Notes: generated from the sequence alone by a model not told the origin. Positions 11,200 through 24,412 are shown, counted from the stretch's first letter. The stretch: DNA of 64,000 nucleotides from Sisyra terminalis (GCA_958496175.1 OY292275.1:15252001-15316000); one strand, 5' to 3'. A program made the numbers and translations.

Positions 11200-11340
11200 A
11201 GCCTACTGGCGGTCAAGTGGTACAGGTGTCAAAACTGGTATCCTCGTTTCGAAAATTTTCGGTATTTCTCGATAACGGATTTTTACAAACCCTAGAGTCT
11301 CTAAAGACCGTAGCTGTTATAGAGCAACGGTTAGTGACAA
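11200..11340 (+). repeat. tRNA-derived SINE, degenerate copy
   Basis: Aligns by eye with the copy at 40,492 over its full length: CTACTGGCGGTCAAGTGG against CTACTGGTGACCCAGTGG, then TTCGGTATTTCTCGATAACG against TTCGATATTTCTCGATTACG, then the CTCTAAAGA tail. Box B is decayed. It forms the inner edge of the right duplication arm. Confidence 0.65.
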
Positions 11341-11475
11341 TTAAAAAAAATATCAAAAAGTATTTTTATCTTGCAAATAAAAAATATATTCTAAAAGATG
11401 TTTTAGTGAAAACAATTTTTTTTAAAATGTATTTAAATACAAACTGGAAGTAGCTATTTTGTATTTCAAATACTT

Positions 11476-12490
11476 CTATTTTGGAAATTTCCCACCTTCG
11501 CTTTTTAAAAAGGCACTATTGTTTCTATTGAATTGATTAATTTTTTCCATTATAACATTATTCACTTTATCAATAATTAAATTATATATTGTTGTTTTGA
11601 ACCATGTAAGTATGATATTGTAAAGGAATGCCATTATGGTTCCTGAAATCTTTACATCAAGCTCCCTAAAAGTTTGTTCAATTTAAAAACAAAAATACTT
11701 ATGAAAAATGAATAAAATAATAATTCTCACCCAGCTTTATCAAATGTAAATGTATCAATTATCATTTTCTTACTAATTATATAATAATGTGCACCCATTT
11801 TGAAATTTAAATCCTTAAGAGTACCTGTTATTCTGCCCGAAGTAGATACTAGAGGAAAACCTTTAATTCGGTAACAAAAACCAATCTGCAAGCATTAATT
11901 TGAAAGTAAAAATTTCAACAAAGTAATGTGTGAACAACATCAAGTTTTTTTATTGTCATGATGGCTGCAATGCCTAGGGATTTTCCTTTTGAAGTTGATT
12001 GGTAGACCATTGATGCATTACCTTTTCGTTGTAGAGTTTTAACACCAGTAATGGTTCCATCACAAATTTTAATGTAGTAAGTTAGAAAGCTTACCTAAAA
12101 TTGAATGAATATTGATAAACTCACTTAATAATAAAATCAAATATTTTACTTTATACGTAGTTGAAACCGGTGGTAATTTAATGGGTTCCCAATGATGATA
12201 GTCTATTAAATCACACACTATTTGCATGCCCCAATCAAACAAACTATTGGTCTCTGTATAATTGATGAAATAACTTAAACAATAAATTAATGGTGTAATA
12301 AAATTCTAAGAATTGCGATATTGTTTTTTACTTGTTTAACTTTTCAAAAAGCTTTTATCAAATTTTAAAGAAAGATTGTAATACCATAAATTTGAAAAAC
12401 GCAGCTTTCATTCCTTAACGTTCTTAATGAATAATTACCATAAATGCAAGGTATCATTAAAAGAATTGAAAGCTTACTTAAAAACTTCAT
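11476..12490 (-). CDS. Secreted group-7-allergen-like protein, copy B (5 exons)
   Basis: Exons that I place at 12490-12439, 12253-12150, 12094-11936, 11885-11731 and 11665-11476 join in frame into 219 residues. The signal peptide MKFLSKLSILLMIPCIY matches copy A. The copy-A exon-1 donor (AGGTGCGT) is here AGCTGCGT and cannot work, but a new donor GGTAATT 34 bases earlier restores the frame to exon 2 (ETNSLFDWGMQIVCDLIDY). Shared blocks include IKLPPVS, CDGTITGVKTLQRKGNAS, STSGRITGTLKDLNFKMGA and IIDKVNNVIMEKINQF. Substitutions are spread over the protein with no stop, which suggests continued constraint. The role is inferred as for copy A: a secreted carrier of hydrophobic ligands. Confidence 0.6.
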
Positions 12491-13419
12491 TGCAACACTA
12501 GAAATATAAAAAGAAAAGTTATATATTTTTATTAGATTTTTAATAGTTTTTATTAAATTCTATATCTAATTAATCATTCCAAAGAGAATTTCAATACATA
12601 ATAAATTCACACTGAAATACAAAATTGAATAATCAATTTACGAATAATAATAAAAGAATATTTATTCTAGAAATAATAAGCACTCGCATAAGTAATTGAT
12701 TTAAATTTATTAATTTTCAGTGATTGTACAAGTAATAGCGTAGAAAATGCAATTTTCAATTTTGAATAGTTTAAATAAGTTTGAATGAAGTTATCCTTAT
12801 TCCCGTCATTTCCAACGTGGGGCACAGGCCCTACACGTGGGTCATGCTAATATTTTGGAGTGTCATAGACAGGACGCGCATTCTTCGGCTGACTATACCA
12901 AAGACTATGGGAAAATTCGAGAATGAGTTCTTAACAGTGAATTGTTTTTCATTCATTTCAGAATAATGTTCCATGAAAATATTTACTTTTTCAGTTCTCT
13001 ATTAAATGTTTAGAAACTTTATTTATTTAATTGTTAATTCATTCCTTATTTTTCTCTTTTATGGATGACTTATTCTTTGTAAGTTAGTTTAGATACCAAG
13101 TTTATAGCCTTTTAAGCCTCCTTCATGTGAATAACCGTAAAATTTTGAATAACAAAATTTAAATATCTCAAGGGGGGGCTTTAGGATTTTATAAATGCCT
13201 AGGTGGGGCATGGTTTAAAATTTGTTGGAAACCACCATGAGAAAAAGGCTTACTCTCAGAATTCCCCAACACACTTCAGAATAATCTTAATGCTAGTAAT
13301 CAATATAATAATGAAGCTTTTCAAATATTGACCTTATTTTCACATATTGCGCTGATTTTTTCCATTTTTTGAAAGGTAGATAAGTGTAAGTATGACATTC
13401 GTGAGTTAGGATCTATAAT
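12491..13419. other. No gene recognised
   Basis: AT-rich. The 61-codon frame at 12781 is in a GC-richer patch without a recognised motif. At about 13,165-13,243 a run of G and the phrase TGGAAACCACCATG resemble a decayed hAT end. Confidence 0.35.
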
Positions 13420-14400
13420 TAGATGTAGGTCTTAGTCAAGTTGTACGTAGACACTGTACTATACTACTTCAACTTTCTATTAAGTTGGGCTTTCTAGGAT
13501 GAGATTAGTAAAACCTCAACACTATTGCCTCAGTTATTAAGCTTTCAGGGTTCTTACTTAAAACCAAGAAGCTGGGCAAACTTTGACACTCGTCACACTT
13601 GGTGCTTTACGATTACTGCAATTCCAAGGTTCGATATCCTTGGTTTCTCATGTCTTCATTCATTTCGAGCACCGCATTCCTATGAATGTGAGAAGTGGTT
13701 TCATCTTCTGCTTGGAAAAATTTGCATTTTGGATCAACCATATATAATCCAATTGCATGTAGGTGCTTCCTCCTTCCACAGTGGCCAGGTATTAGGCGCG
13801 TTACCACTTCAATCTGCTTTCTTGTAATACCAACTTTTTCAGTAGATAGTTTCTGTGATGGTTATTCCAATATCTTTGAACTGTGCTTTTGTCCGATAGT
13901 ATTTTTCTATTCTGTGCAATGATTTTTATAAACCCATTATTTGATAGTATTTTTCACTACTGATCTTGTACCAATTACAGGCAGTGGACCTGTGAAGAGT
14001 GTTTGAGATCCTTGCCGGGCAAAGGCGGCGTCCTTTTCAATGTCTATGATACTCTTATGGCCTAGTGCTCATCCAAGTTAACCATATTTTTGGTAGTTAA
14101 ACTTGCAAGGGTTTCTTTACACTTCCAGATCAGTTGAAAGCTTACCTGTGCTTTTGCTGGTGCTTTCAATACGGCTTGGCTATCGGTAAATATGTGGATC
14201 TCGCTATTTTAAAGCACCTTTTGGGACATTCCCATAGGCCAGCACTGCGCATGTCTCCGTTTGATATATGGTGGCATCCCCTAGCGATATGGATAGCTCA
14301 TATTCTAGATTCCTCTGTAAAACTAGTGCTCTGTTACTATTTTTTCCTGGTTCATTTTAATTTTGAAACGTTTTGACATCCAATTTCTTATACCTTGTTC
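13420..14400 (-). pseudogene. Jockey-like LINE RNase H and C-terminal fragment
   Basis: Read on the minus strand, 14,300-14,230 gives ISLGDATIYQTETCAVLAY, the RNase H block 'LG..ATVFQAE..AI'. Next comes decayed sequence, then at 13,807-13,613 RLIPGHCGRRKHLHAIGL and VDPKCKFFQAEDETTSHI, which match the LINE tail 'L.GH..LR.HLH.MGL..DP.CR.C.EE.ET..HIL'. Frames change and stops intervene. The two longest plus-strand frames here are shadows of this relic. Confidence 0.75.
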
Positions 14401-17045
14401 AATGTCGACAATTGAATGCCAATTGTTAAAATCTATTCTCAGACAAGTTTAAATTACACAGGACAATTGCATAGGATTATTGCGAAATATAAGATCTTTT
14501 AAAAGTGCGCGATTTTGATCAGCCTCGATTACTTGAGTATGAAGAAATTGAAATAATTTCTTTATATTCATGTAATCTTAATCACATTTAAAAAAAATTT
14601 AAAAAAAATTACAGGCCTTCATAAAAAGAAAATCAGTGGAAGAAAGAACTTTTATTAGTTTTTTCGATGATTTATATAATTTAATTTTGTTAAGTGACAA
14701 TCGCTTGTAGGTTGGAAATCTTAAAAAGTATTGAAACAATAATTGACCTCAGTAGTTTTCCATTGTGCCGAAAACCAAATAAAACGAATCTCTACCACAC
14801 AATTTTTTAAATAAAAAAATGAATAATGAACGTTATGTTTTCGTCACCAAAAGTATAGTTTTACAAATTAAATTAATTTTATTGTTAGAAAATGATTAAT
14901 TGAAATATAAAATCGATCGTCTCCTCAGCCCACATTGTGTCGCTTATGCATATACCAGTGCAAACAATTCAATTTATCGATAACACAAAATCTAATCGGC
15001 ATAAATCACGGAGGCGGAATCGATCGGTGACTAATATCAATACAAATTGAATTTCGTGTTATTCATCGACAATATTTTGCATAAATTTTTGGTCAAATTA
15101 CTCGTTTTGACTTTTCAACTACAACAAAGTGAAGTCTCATTGAAATGCCAGGCGATGCCGTTCACCCCAAACTTAAACCGCGTTCATCAGCACCCCCAAA
15201 CATAGAGTATGGCTTTAATTATTGCACATAAATTGATTGCACTGTTAATAATAAATATCATATTTCAATTAATTATATTTTCAATTATAAACGAGAAAAA
15301 TGTGTAAGCTGATATTGGAATTGAGTTGGTAGCGTAGCCGCGGTCTGCATTTTAATAAACTTGTCAGATTAGATTTAAAAAAATCACGACTTAAACACGA
15401 TGGTATCAGTTATAATGTGTAGGCAACTATATTTTTATAAATTAAAACATTATCCGGCTATAAACACAAGCGAATTTTTTTAATAGTTTCACTATACAGT
15501 CTGGTCTACAATGATAATTTATGTAGAAAACAGACAAACAATGTAAAAATTTTGATCAAATTAATTGTTTTATTATTAAAGACTATAAAAATAATAATTG
15601 TAGACAATGAAAGTGAAACATGTAAATTTTCCTTCTTGAAATTTCTTCGCGAGTGTCTAAGATCTCAGATTGATAAGTGGTGGGCAAATACGTATACGAA
15701 GTTTTATCACACTGTTGTTATTTTTTAATTCTTTTACTAATGTGAAAAGCGTTTCCTTTACTCATTTTCTCTTACGAGTAGCCGATTTGATATAGTTTTA
15801 AGTGGAAAAAAAAAAATTCCACACGAAAGTGCAATTTCATTTTGTCTTATTAAGGCGTCAATTATTTATATTAAAACGATCATATTCGTGATAATGTACT
15901 CTTATTCAACTAAACTGAATTTGAATGGATTACGTATTGAATCGTTTAAGATTTTTAGATATTGCTCGAATCTCAAAAGTACTTGAGGGATTGAGGCTAA
16001 TATGTAATTATCTCGTTAACGAGATTTTATATTACCAATGTATTTTACAAAAAAAAAATACATTTTCATAGTTGAATGCGTATGAGAGACTAAATTTTTA
16101 AATTTTACATAGTCATTATGGTCAAAAGGTTCTATTTGAATTTTCATTTTTTTTCTATTATTGATATAAGAGAGAATGGTTTTTATTTAGATTTATATTA
16201 GTCGGATATTTGTGGAGTTGGAGTAGCTGAAGATTATGGGAACTGAAACTACATTAAAGCCTCATTTGAGAAGGATAAGAAGTCAAGTTATTCTCTTTTC
16301 CTTACATGGCTTATGTCACGAATAAAAGCTTAAATATTATGTTACAATATCAAGTGTAGATACTTTTTCCCAAAGGTAATGCCCCATAAATTATTCAATT
16401 ATGATTCATTTCAAATTTCTTCACAAAGCTTACTTATAATCGAATCTTTACTTAGGAAATAATATATTTTATGGACAATATTATTCGTTTAACAATTGAT
16501 TCAAAAAATACTGTTATTTATTACTTCATCTATGTGATACACTTATTGCATACAAAATAATTGAATAAAGCATAGTCGAAAAGAAAATATTTGCAAATTT
16601 TTGCAAAATATCTTTGTAAACAATTTCCTCTACTTATTGTTCTTCATACGAATAAAAGTATTAAGTTATAAAGATCAACCACTATAAGTACATTAACTTG
16701 AAATTATGGTAAAAGTTTTTTAAAATAATATTTCTTTTAAAGGGTTAACCACAATTTTTGTTATGGGCCAAAAAAAATTTTTTTATTTAAATACCAAAAA
16801 TTTATTATCTTTGATTATATTGATTATATTTGATATTATCTTGTTACTTGATACCCCGCAAATCTTATACCGGAATAGAATTACAGTTTTACAATGTAAT
16901 ACTTAAAATAGTTTGAAATGTTTCGTTATTTGGTTCTACAGTTTTACGGCATATTTAGGAATAATAGCGATTATTGCGTTAGTGTCTTCGGCAATATCCT
17001 CACAATCCACACAATATTCCATTCCTCTTTTTGGTAGGTTAAATG
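14401..17045. other. AT-rich, no gene recognised
   Basis: No exon-like patch with splice sites was found. The only compositionally distinct stretch is 14,885-15,215, listed separately. Confidence 0.45.
14885..15215. promoter_or_regulatory. Possible enhancer-like non-coding block
   Basis: A GC-richer patch without ORFs. It is crowded with short motifs typical of insect enhancers: AATCGATCG, TTATCGATAA, ATGCATAT, CAATTAAT-type homeodomain cores and TAATCGG. This is inference from composition and motif density only. Confidence 0.2.
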
Positions 17046-18275
17046 CAAGGTTTATAAATTACACAGGTTGCCCCATTAGTAAAAAAATGACGCCATACGA
17101 AGAATTTTAAATTTTGAAATTAGAATCAGTCTGAAGATATGTACGAATTTCTTTTGGATACTTCACGTGTCGCATGAGGCCACCTGTGTATTTTATAAAC
17201 CTTGGGTCAAAGGTTCCAATTCTGATTCCTGCACTAAGTTCTGTTTTGTGGTTATCAAATATAAGCTCGATTTCTCTAAAACATGGCTCATCCATTTTTT
17301 TTTCTCTTTGAAGTTATACTTCTTAAGTGGTGTTATGGAAACATAATCATATTGATTTTTTAATAAAATGTGCCACCGTGACGCTACAGTAGGAAGTTGT
17401 TCGCAAACGGTTAACGAGAAACTTCAAGCGGGTAAAAACTGACCGATTTTTGGGAGTGATTTGAATAGTACTAAAAAACGCAGTCAAGTCGACCGAGTTG
17501 ATCGCTAGCACAGGTGTTTGTTATTCGGTATAGGAAACTTTATATTTAAAACATTGATATCGTCGAACTTAACATTTTCAGTTTTGATAATTGGAACCAT
17601 ATCCATTTTAATAGACAATATTTTCTTGAAATTATTTAGTGCAATATGTAAAATAATGCAATGAAATTTGATTGAATGGAATTAACTTTATAAATATATT
17701 CTATGTTTTAAAAGATCACTTTCTGTGTTTTACGAATATTTTTGATTGAAACTCTAGAAGATGATGTCCACACTTGATTGTCAGATTGTCTTCGGGATAT
17801 CTCAAGAATCATATAGTCGTAATCATTAACTTCAAATCCCTCATTTGTATGTTTTTTGAATTAATTTTGTTAGAAATTCGAAAAAAAAAACTCCAGATGA
17901 TGACATTTACGTTTACCTCCAGGTACGTCGAAAACTTCCTGAACTTTATATGTGCAATTTGCGACTCCCTAAATACTTATAATAATAGTTATACTTAAAT
18001 CATTTCAATAAACTCCAATTGATGAAATTCCTGAAGCTCCATTTCCGTGGAAGTACTTACTTGACCGAAATAAGCCACCTCAAAAATTCCAAGTCACAAA
18101 TTTCGTGCATTTTCCTGTGGAAAATAACGAATTCATTCGTGGCCACTAAATTTTGATCTCAAAATATACATTTTTCATCTACCCAAATATTAAGCCAATA
18201 ATTTTCAAATGTTGGGGTTGACCTGATAAGACTTTTAGTCCAATTTGTAAACTTAGATCTTCTAAACTTTTAAAC
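17046..18275. mobile_element. Non-autonomous DNA transposon, copy 1 (3' end truncated)
   Basis: Begins with CAAGGTTTATAAA and runs parallel to copy 2 at 26,702 for about 1.2 kb at roughly 90% identity by eye. It lacks the last 19 or so bases, including the 3' terminal repeat. An inverted copy of the start lies at 17176-17204, so the first 159 bp look like a mini-element inside the larger one. No transposase frame is present. Confidence 0.75.
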
Positions 18276-20560
18276 TTGGATCCAGAGCCTGATTTAAAGG
18301 TGTTGAGACCTTGGGGCACCAAAGACCCATTACCATACATTATATTGCACTTTATTTTTTTATATTTGAATTAAAAATCGGTTTCAATACATAAAATGGG
18401 TCATAAAATTAAACGATTACTATTGTTTTAATTTTAGCAAGGATGTCCAACATGATTTTAGGAGGGATGGGGGGGAGGGAGAATTAAGATTTTTATTTCC
18501 GCAGTTGACCTAAAAAATGTCCAATAGTAAAGCAATGGCAATTATTATATAAGGATGGAATAAAATTTAACAAGTTCGCGGGCCGTTTGTTAGATGCGCC
18601 AGGTTTCAGGCATACCAAAGCTCCCACCATAAAGAATGTAATTGCCGCTTTTTTAAATTAAAAATAATTTTTAAATTACAAGGAAATTTAATATAAACGA
18701 TTTTTGGGAAAAAATCGGGAAAAGAAAAATAAATAAATAAATAATAGTAACTATAACCAAAAAGTTTAAAATATTTATATTTTCAATGGAAAAATTAAGA
18801 AAGATATGTAAAATTACAAATTTTAAATTTTTATTTGCATAATTCAAATAGCAGGGTCATATTTTTCCTCGTTCAATCTTTTGATTTTCCCAACAATTTA
18901 ATCATAATATATGGTTCTACATTTAAATTTCCTATCATTTCTTCTACTAATTGGCATTCTTTTCTCAAAACCTACAAATTTCTACGATTACCAAATAAAT
19001 TTATTTGACGTAATGACGTCGCGTCGTTGAATCTCTCCTAAGTGTGAGAACGAGCTGTCATCACTTTTCTTATTAAAATTATCATTTTATACAAAAAAAT
19101 CTGATAAAAACTGGGCTCAGACCATAAAAAGTTATAAAAAGTTGCATTTTATTTAAATATTTAATCCATCTTAGCGTTGTTTATGTGAGTAATTCCATTA
19201 TTAAATATTACTCTTTTTTGTTAAACATTTCATTGTAAATTCAATTTAAAACGCTCAACTTTCACCCTTTGTTGTTCTGTGCGTAAGAAAATTTGTTGCC
19301 GAAGAAAGTGAACTTTATTTATAATTAATTTATATTTTTTTCCTTTTTTCTCCATGTAACTAAAACAATCCAATTAAACAATTAACGAACGTGTAATTAA
19401 ATACCGGAATAAAATTGTTAGTGTAATTGTAATGCATTTCTAGCCATTTGCTTTTTTCTTTCAACTTAGCGCGAAAAGTTGCGTTTTAACTAATGAACTT
19501 ATTAATTTTTCTGGACTAACATTAAGTTTTAAGGTATTGTTATACGACGCTTTAGTTAAGTATGCAAAACATAACGTATTAAAAAAATTGTTTTAAAAAT
19601 AATGAATGAAATGTATTGTTTGGAATATATGCATGCCTGCTATTAATAAATGGGAAACAAATTAAAATTTTATTTTGACTAGAAGACGAATATACAATTT
19701 TTGTTGAGACAGCAATTAAAAAATATTTTAGAAATGTTTGACTTAAAAAACATTAAACTCCTACACACAAATTCGTAATTGATTTATATTTAAACAGACA
19801 AATACATATACGTATTCGGCCTGTATATGAAAAATCGATAACTATACTTATACATAATACGATTATCAAGGGATTTGCGGAAAAAGATTAAAATTGAAAC
19901 TACAATTTCGATATTTTATTCCCTACTGTACCATAACGGACAGGAGTAATAATAAAAATCAAACAAAAATGAAATTTCATAACTTTTACTGTTAAAATTT
20001 TTGTCTCACCAATGTACAGTATGAGTTAAAACAATGATGATTTGAAAAATGTTCAAAAATTATAATTTTGATTTATATAGTTCTTATAATACAGTTTACA
20101 AGTTACTAAATATAGTCGTGTTTTGAAATTTGTCCAAAACATGAATGTGAATTGGATACCTTAAAAAATTATGTAAATTTCATTGAGGGGGGGTCAATTT
20201 TGATAAGAGTTGAAATGATAACAGAAAATAATAAGGATTATCTAATTGCTTTGGTTCTAAAAAAATAATATTTGTGTTTTTTGAACGGTGCACTTTTCTG
20301 CTGCTGCTAATCGCTGGTTTCTAGCGAAAAATACGATCACGTGACTAAACTGTCACATGTGCGCCATCTGAAATAAGTAACGATATAGCAAAATTTTGTT
20401 TAACTATTTTGCCGGATTCTACTATTTCTACCCGTTGTATCATATTCACCAGATATAATGTTCTATATTAATACATTTTCAAAAAGAATTCATAGTCGGT
20501 ACAATTATTATTTGTTAGTTCAATGTTTACTAACAAGTATTAATACTTATTGCTTGAAAT
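18276..20560. other. No gene recognised
   Basis: AT-rich. 18,285-18,640 holds GC-richer ends (GGTGTTGAGACCTTGGGGCA and CGGGCCGTTTGTTAGATGCG) that may belong to a decayed hAT-type MITE. A short AAAT repeat lies at about 18,728-18,745. Confidence 0.35.
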
Positions 20561-21916
20561 TATATACATTAGAGTGTCCGTTATTTCCGAAATTAATTTT
20601 TTTACAGCGATCATCCCCTGAATTTTTAGTTTTAGATATAAAAAAAGTATCCAATACAATTAAGCTCTTAATTTCTTGATTAAACCGTATCGGAATTATG
20701 TTACTTTTACCATTTAAATAACATGGGATTATTTGACTTTTTACTTTTAATTTTTTTTCTCAGAAACAAATGGATTAAAAGATTTTAAATTAAATTATTC
20801 TAACGTAAAATTTAACGCTCTACAAAAAAAGTCTCTTATAAATTTTCGGTTTAGTCACTCCATTAAAAGTTATTCATCATTTAACTTGTGCCTAATATAT
20901 CTTGCAATATTTTCAACTTTTTGCTCATATTTACTTTTTTGAACTATAAAATCTTTGTGTATACAATATATAAAATATATTGCAGTTCAATTTATTAACA
21001 TAAATTTGAACAGAAGTTTAAACAAAAATATTCGTGACGTATTGCCCAGATACGTATATAGATTGCCAAGCCATCTTCATCAGTGGTCATCAAGTAGTTT
21101 GGATCACTCCGTAACTGCTTTGTGATGATTCACACTGTGAATCAATTGCAAATTTATGTTAATAAATTGGACTGCAATATATTTTATATATTGTATACAA
21201 TGTATAACTGTTCAAAGTCAGCGAAAAAATCTTATTTTGATTATATAAAATCTTTGGAAGAGAAGATAAAAATTATTATCATTCGAGCGCCAGTGATTAT
21301 TTGTGTTAATTTTATGGCTTGAATTGAAAATTAAACAAAAAATCATTTTTTGACAGTTTATACCGGTGGCATAAGATCTGAATTCGCTATAGTCGTGAAA
21401 TTCAATTTATCCAGGATAAATTTTCATATCAATATTTTGTACCTGAGAAGTGAATTTCATACTAATTAATGAGACTATCGACACAAGTTCAATTATTATT
21501 CGAATTTGTACCATTTCACCTGACGCCATCTATGAGAAATTTCTTAGAACTTGTAGTCAACAAATTAAATGTTGAATAAATTACAAAATACAAATTAAAC
21601 AAATTAATTCAAGTTTAATGTTGAATAACTTTTAATGGAGTGATTTAACCTAAAATTCATTAGAAACCTTTTTTGTAGAACGTTAAATTTTACGTCAGAA
21701 CTATTTGATCTTAAATCTTTTGATCCATTTATTTCTGAGAAAAAAAAATAAAAGTAAAAAGTCAAATAATCCCATGTTATTTAAATGTGTTTTAACCAAG
21801 AAATTAAGAGCTTAGTTGTATTTGATAATTTTTTTTGTATCCTGAACTAAAAATTCAGTGGGTGATCGCTGTAAAAAAAAAATTAATTTGGGAAATAACG
21901 GATACCCAAATATACA
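20561..21916. repeat. Large fold-back element, about 1.35 kb
   Basis: Outer arms of about 330 bp (20,561-20,900 and 21,600-21,916) are reverse complements, for example AACATGGGATTATTTGAC on the left. A further 52-bp inner inverted pair lies at 20,958-21,010 and 21,146-21,200 (ATAAAATATATTGCAGTTC). Spacing between the pairs is unequal, so about 400 bp at 21,200-21,600 was inserted in the right half or lost from the left. The central loop holds no gene. Confidence 0.75.
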
Positions 21917-23820
21917 TACACCTATAAAATGAAGTAGTTATATTACTACGTTTTTCTGGATCTATTTAAAGTTGTTTGTTATATATATTTGGAGGTTTTA
22001 AATGAAACATAAAATGGGTTATCGGAAAGCAGTTGGTATATTAATTACATTACATTACTAAGAGCTAGTATTTTCACTAATGGATAGATAAATCATAACC
22101 ATACGATAGCTATTTAATACAAATTTTTCCTTTAGACAAAACCTATACAATCACCATACCCACATCACTATTCTTAAGTGAAAATACGTATGTTTTCTCT
22201 ATTTTCAGGATAAAAAATTATCAAAAAAGAAAATGCCTCTATCTAGAAGTAAAAATACCGACCCTAAGGCAATTAAAAAACACTTCACTTGCCTTATATA
22301 CTTTTAACATTCAAATTTTATAATTTCAAACAAAATTGTTATAAATGTTAACAGGGAAATTTATTATCTTTAATTAGGATTAAAATCATGCATTATATTA
22401 CTCTTACAATATCATCGCTAGATCTTATTAACAAAAACGTCTATTTAATTATGAAGTAATATGAATAGCAATTGAAATACAAAGATAATTAAAAACCGAG
22501 TCATTGCTTTTGTAGTTTCTTTCTTAAGCTCATTAAAACTATATTATGCTCTTAATTTTCTTAACACTGATGTTAATATTCTTAACACATAACTGCTTTA
22601 TAGCATATAACTTCTGCGAACTAGTAACTTTTCAATTATTGATATTGATTCCGTGACCACAATAAGTTCTCTATGAAGAAATTTTATGATGCTAAATATT
22701 AAAATTCTAAAACTATTGAAACACGATAGTATGATGCATTTTTCTATTAATGGAAAATTTTTGAATCCCAAAAACGATGTTAGAAGCGATAAATTATTTC
22801 TTTACACACTATCTTTAATGTTCTAAATATCAAATATGAATGACATTTTTATAACAGTTTTTTTATAGTTTGTTATTGTTTGAAATTTTAATCGATCGAT
22901 ATGATCTTGAAGAAATAAACAATTGATTTATTTTCATCTCAGAAATTGAAAAATTTCTAAGAAATAAATACCTATTGAAGCTAACACATTTTTCTCTACC
23001 TTCCTATTTTAGTATTATAAAAACGTTTCTTTTCTCGCCTATTCTAACGTATACACAGCTAAGCCACACATAGGATTGGAAAGATATACGGAAAGGTACA
23101 ACAATCATTTTCGAATCCATAAATTCCGTTCTCAATTATCTGCATGTAATGTAGATACAAATAAAATGTGTCACATTTATTCTTATCTAATTAACAGTAA
23201 CGTTAACAATATGTATGAGAGAAAAGAGTAAATAGATGTGCAAAGAAAATAAATACTAAGTAGAATAATTTGTCGTGGGTTTTTTCTTGTAGTACGTGTG
23301 CTCCAGGAGAGACAATGATGAAGACACGTAAATTCTTACATCAAGTCCCGTAAAGAATTCCAATTTTTTATGTTCGTGATTTTTTTGAAGAATATCTTGG
23401 TTTTATGCTCTACGTGGGTGGGTTGTAATGAAAAGTTGTACTCGTTATTCCCATTTCTTGGGGTTGCTTGGTTAAAACTGATTCGTAATTTAAAATTTGA
23501 GGCCATCCAATATGTTCTTATCGATTGCAATTAAAAGTATACCTTACTTCAGTATACACTTGATAAGAAAAACTATTTAATTTTTACTTCCCTAAATATC
23601 TATAATGATTTTGTTACAATGAAAAATTATTAAGTTAAAACTTTAAATACCTAAAAACCAAAAAAATCTGAAATTTAAACGAGTTTGGAAACTACATAAA
23701 AATTGACTGCCAAGAAATTTATAAGTTTATGTTCTGCATTTTTTAAAACTAAAATTTGGCAAAGTATTGAAAAAGTATAAAAATTTAGATCATATAAATA
23801 TATAATTTTATCTCTTGATC
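21917..23820. other. No gene recognised
   Basis: AT-rich. The minus-strand frame at 23,336-23,530 ends in FFKKITNIKNWNSL, faintly like the LINE tail 'FF.RTI..WN.LP', which is too weak to call. Confidence 0.35.
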
Positions 23821-23922
23821 GTTATAATTTGCTATAACTTACGTCACATTCAAAAATACTATCATTCATTATTTATGAAACTTATCGCAAGGAACCCAAG
23901 TACAAAAAGTAAATATATATAC

Positions 23923-24017
<95 letters not shown>

Positions 24018-24183
24018 CTTTTGTTTCAACATCCTTACGAACAACTAATAAGTTTCTTTTTATATATATTTCTAATAAACCCACAAACGTTAACTTTTTG
24101 TACTTGGGTTCCTTGCGATAAGTTTCGTAAATAATTAATGACAGTATTTTTGAATGTGACGTAAGTTATAGCAAACTATAACG
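23821..24183. repeat. Palindrome with a TA microsatellite core
   Basis: Arms 23,821-23,911 and 24,093-24,183 pair with only a few mismatches, both carrying TCGCAAGGAACCCAAGTAC or its complement. Between them lies an almost pure TA run. It is probably a MITE whose loop has expanded. Confidence 0.8.
23910..24016. repeat. TA dinucleotide microsatellite
   Basis: About 100 bp of TA with a few interruptions. The minus-strand 'YIYIYI' frames here are translations of the repeat, not genes. Confidence 0.95.
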
Positions 24184-24412
24184 CATAGCAAATATATATG
24201 GCAAATTATAAATATATATAAAACAGGTAGTTCATGAGATGGTTTTAAGGAATACAGTTTATACAATTACATGAGAAGTCTTTTGTTGTAATCATTTTTT
24301 TTCAAATAGAACTTTAATCAATAAATTTCATAAACATTGTTGGTATTCTTATCCATTTTATTATGCATTAATGATTCTTATTTTATGGATACTTTTAATA
24401 TTTGATGTTTTA

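Larger units (their letters stand above)
6900..12495. repeat. Inverted gene duplication
   Basis: The left arm, about 6,900-9,786, and right arm, about 11,171-12,490, are reverse complements carrying one gene each plus the same 3' flank and SINE. The left arm is interrupted at about 8,098-9,717 by a pogo-like element that replaced the middle of the SINE. Homology stops after the bases CAACTG next to the SINE, leaving a unique spacer of about 1.4 kb. Exons 3, 4 and 5 have identical lengths in both copies (159, 155 and 190 nt). Confidence 0.8.

Noticed and set aside
10376..13243. A complete hAT element carrying group-7-like copy B between CAGGGCTTCCCAACC and a TGGAAACCACCATG end
   Set aside because: The ends are dissimilar and the 8-bp flanks do not match.
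13525..13922. Plus-strand frames of 100 and 75 codons
   Set aside because: Antisense shadows of the minus-strand LINE RNase H tail.
18285..18640. hAT-type MITE
   Set aside because: GC-rich ends are suggestive, but the inverted repeat could not be aligned convincingly.
23336..23530. LINE C-terminus
   Set aside because: Only a faint WNSL-type match; nothing else of a LINE nearby on this strand.
23862..24084. Two minus-strand frames rich in Tyr-Ile
   Set aside because: Direct translation of the TA microsatellite.
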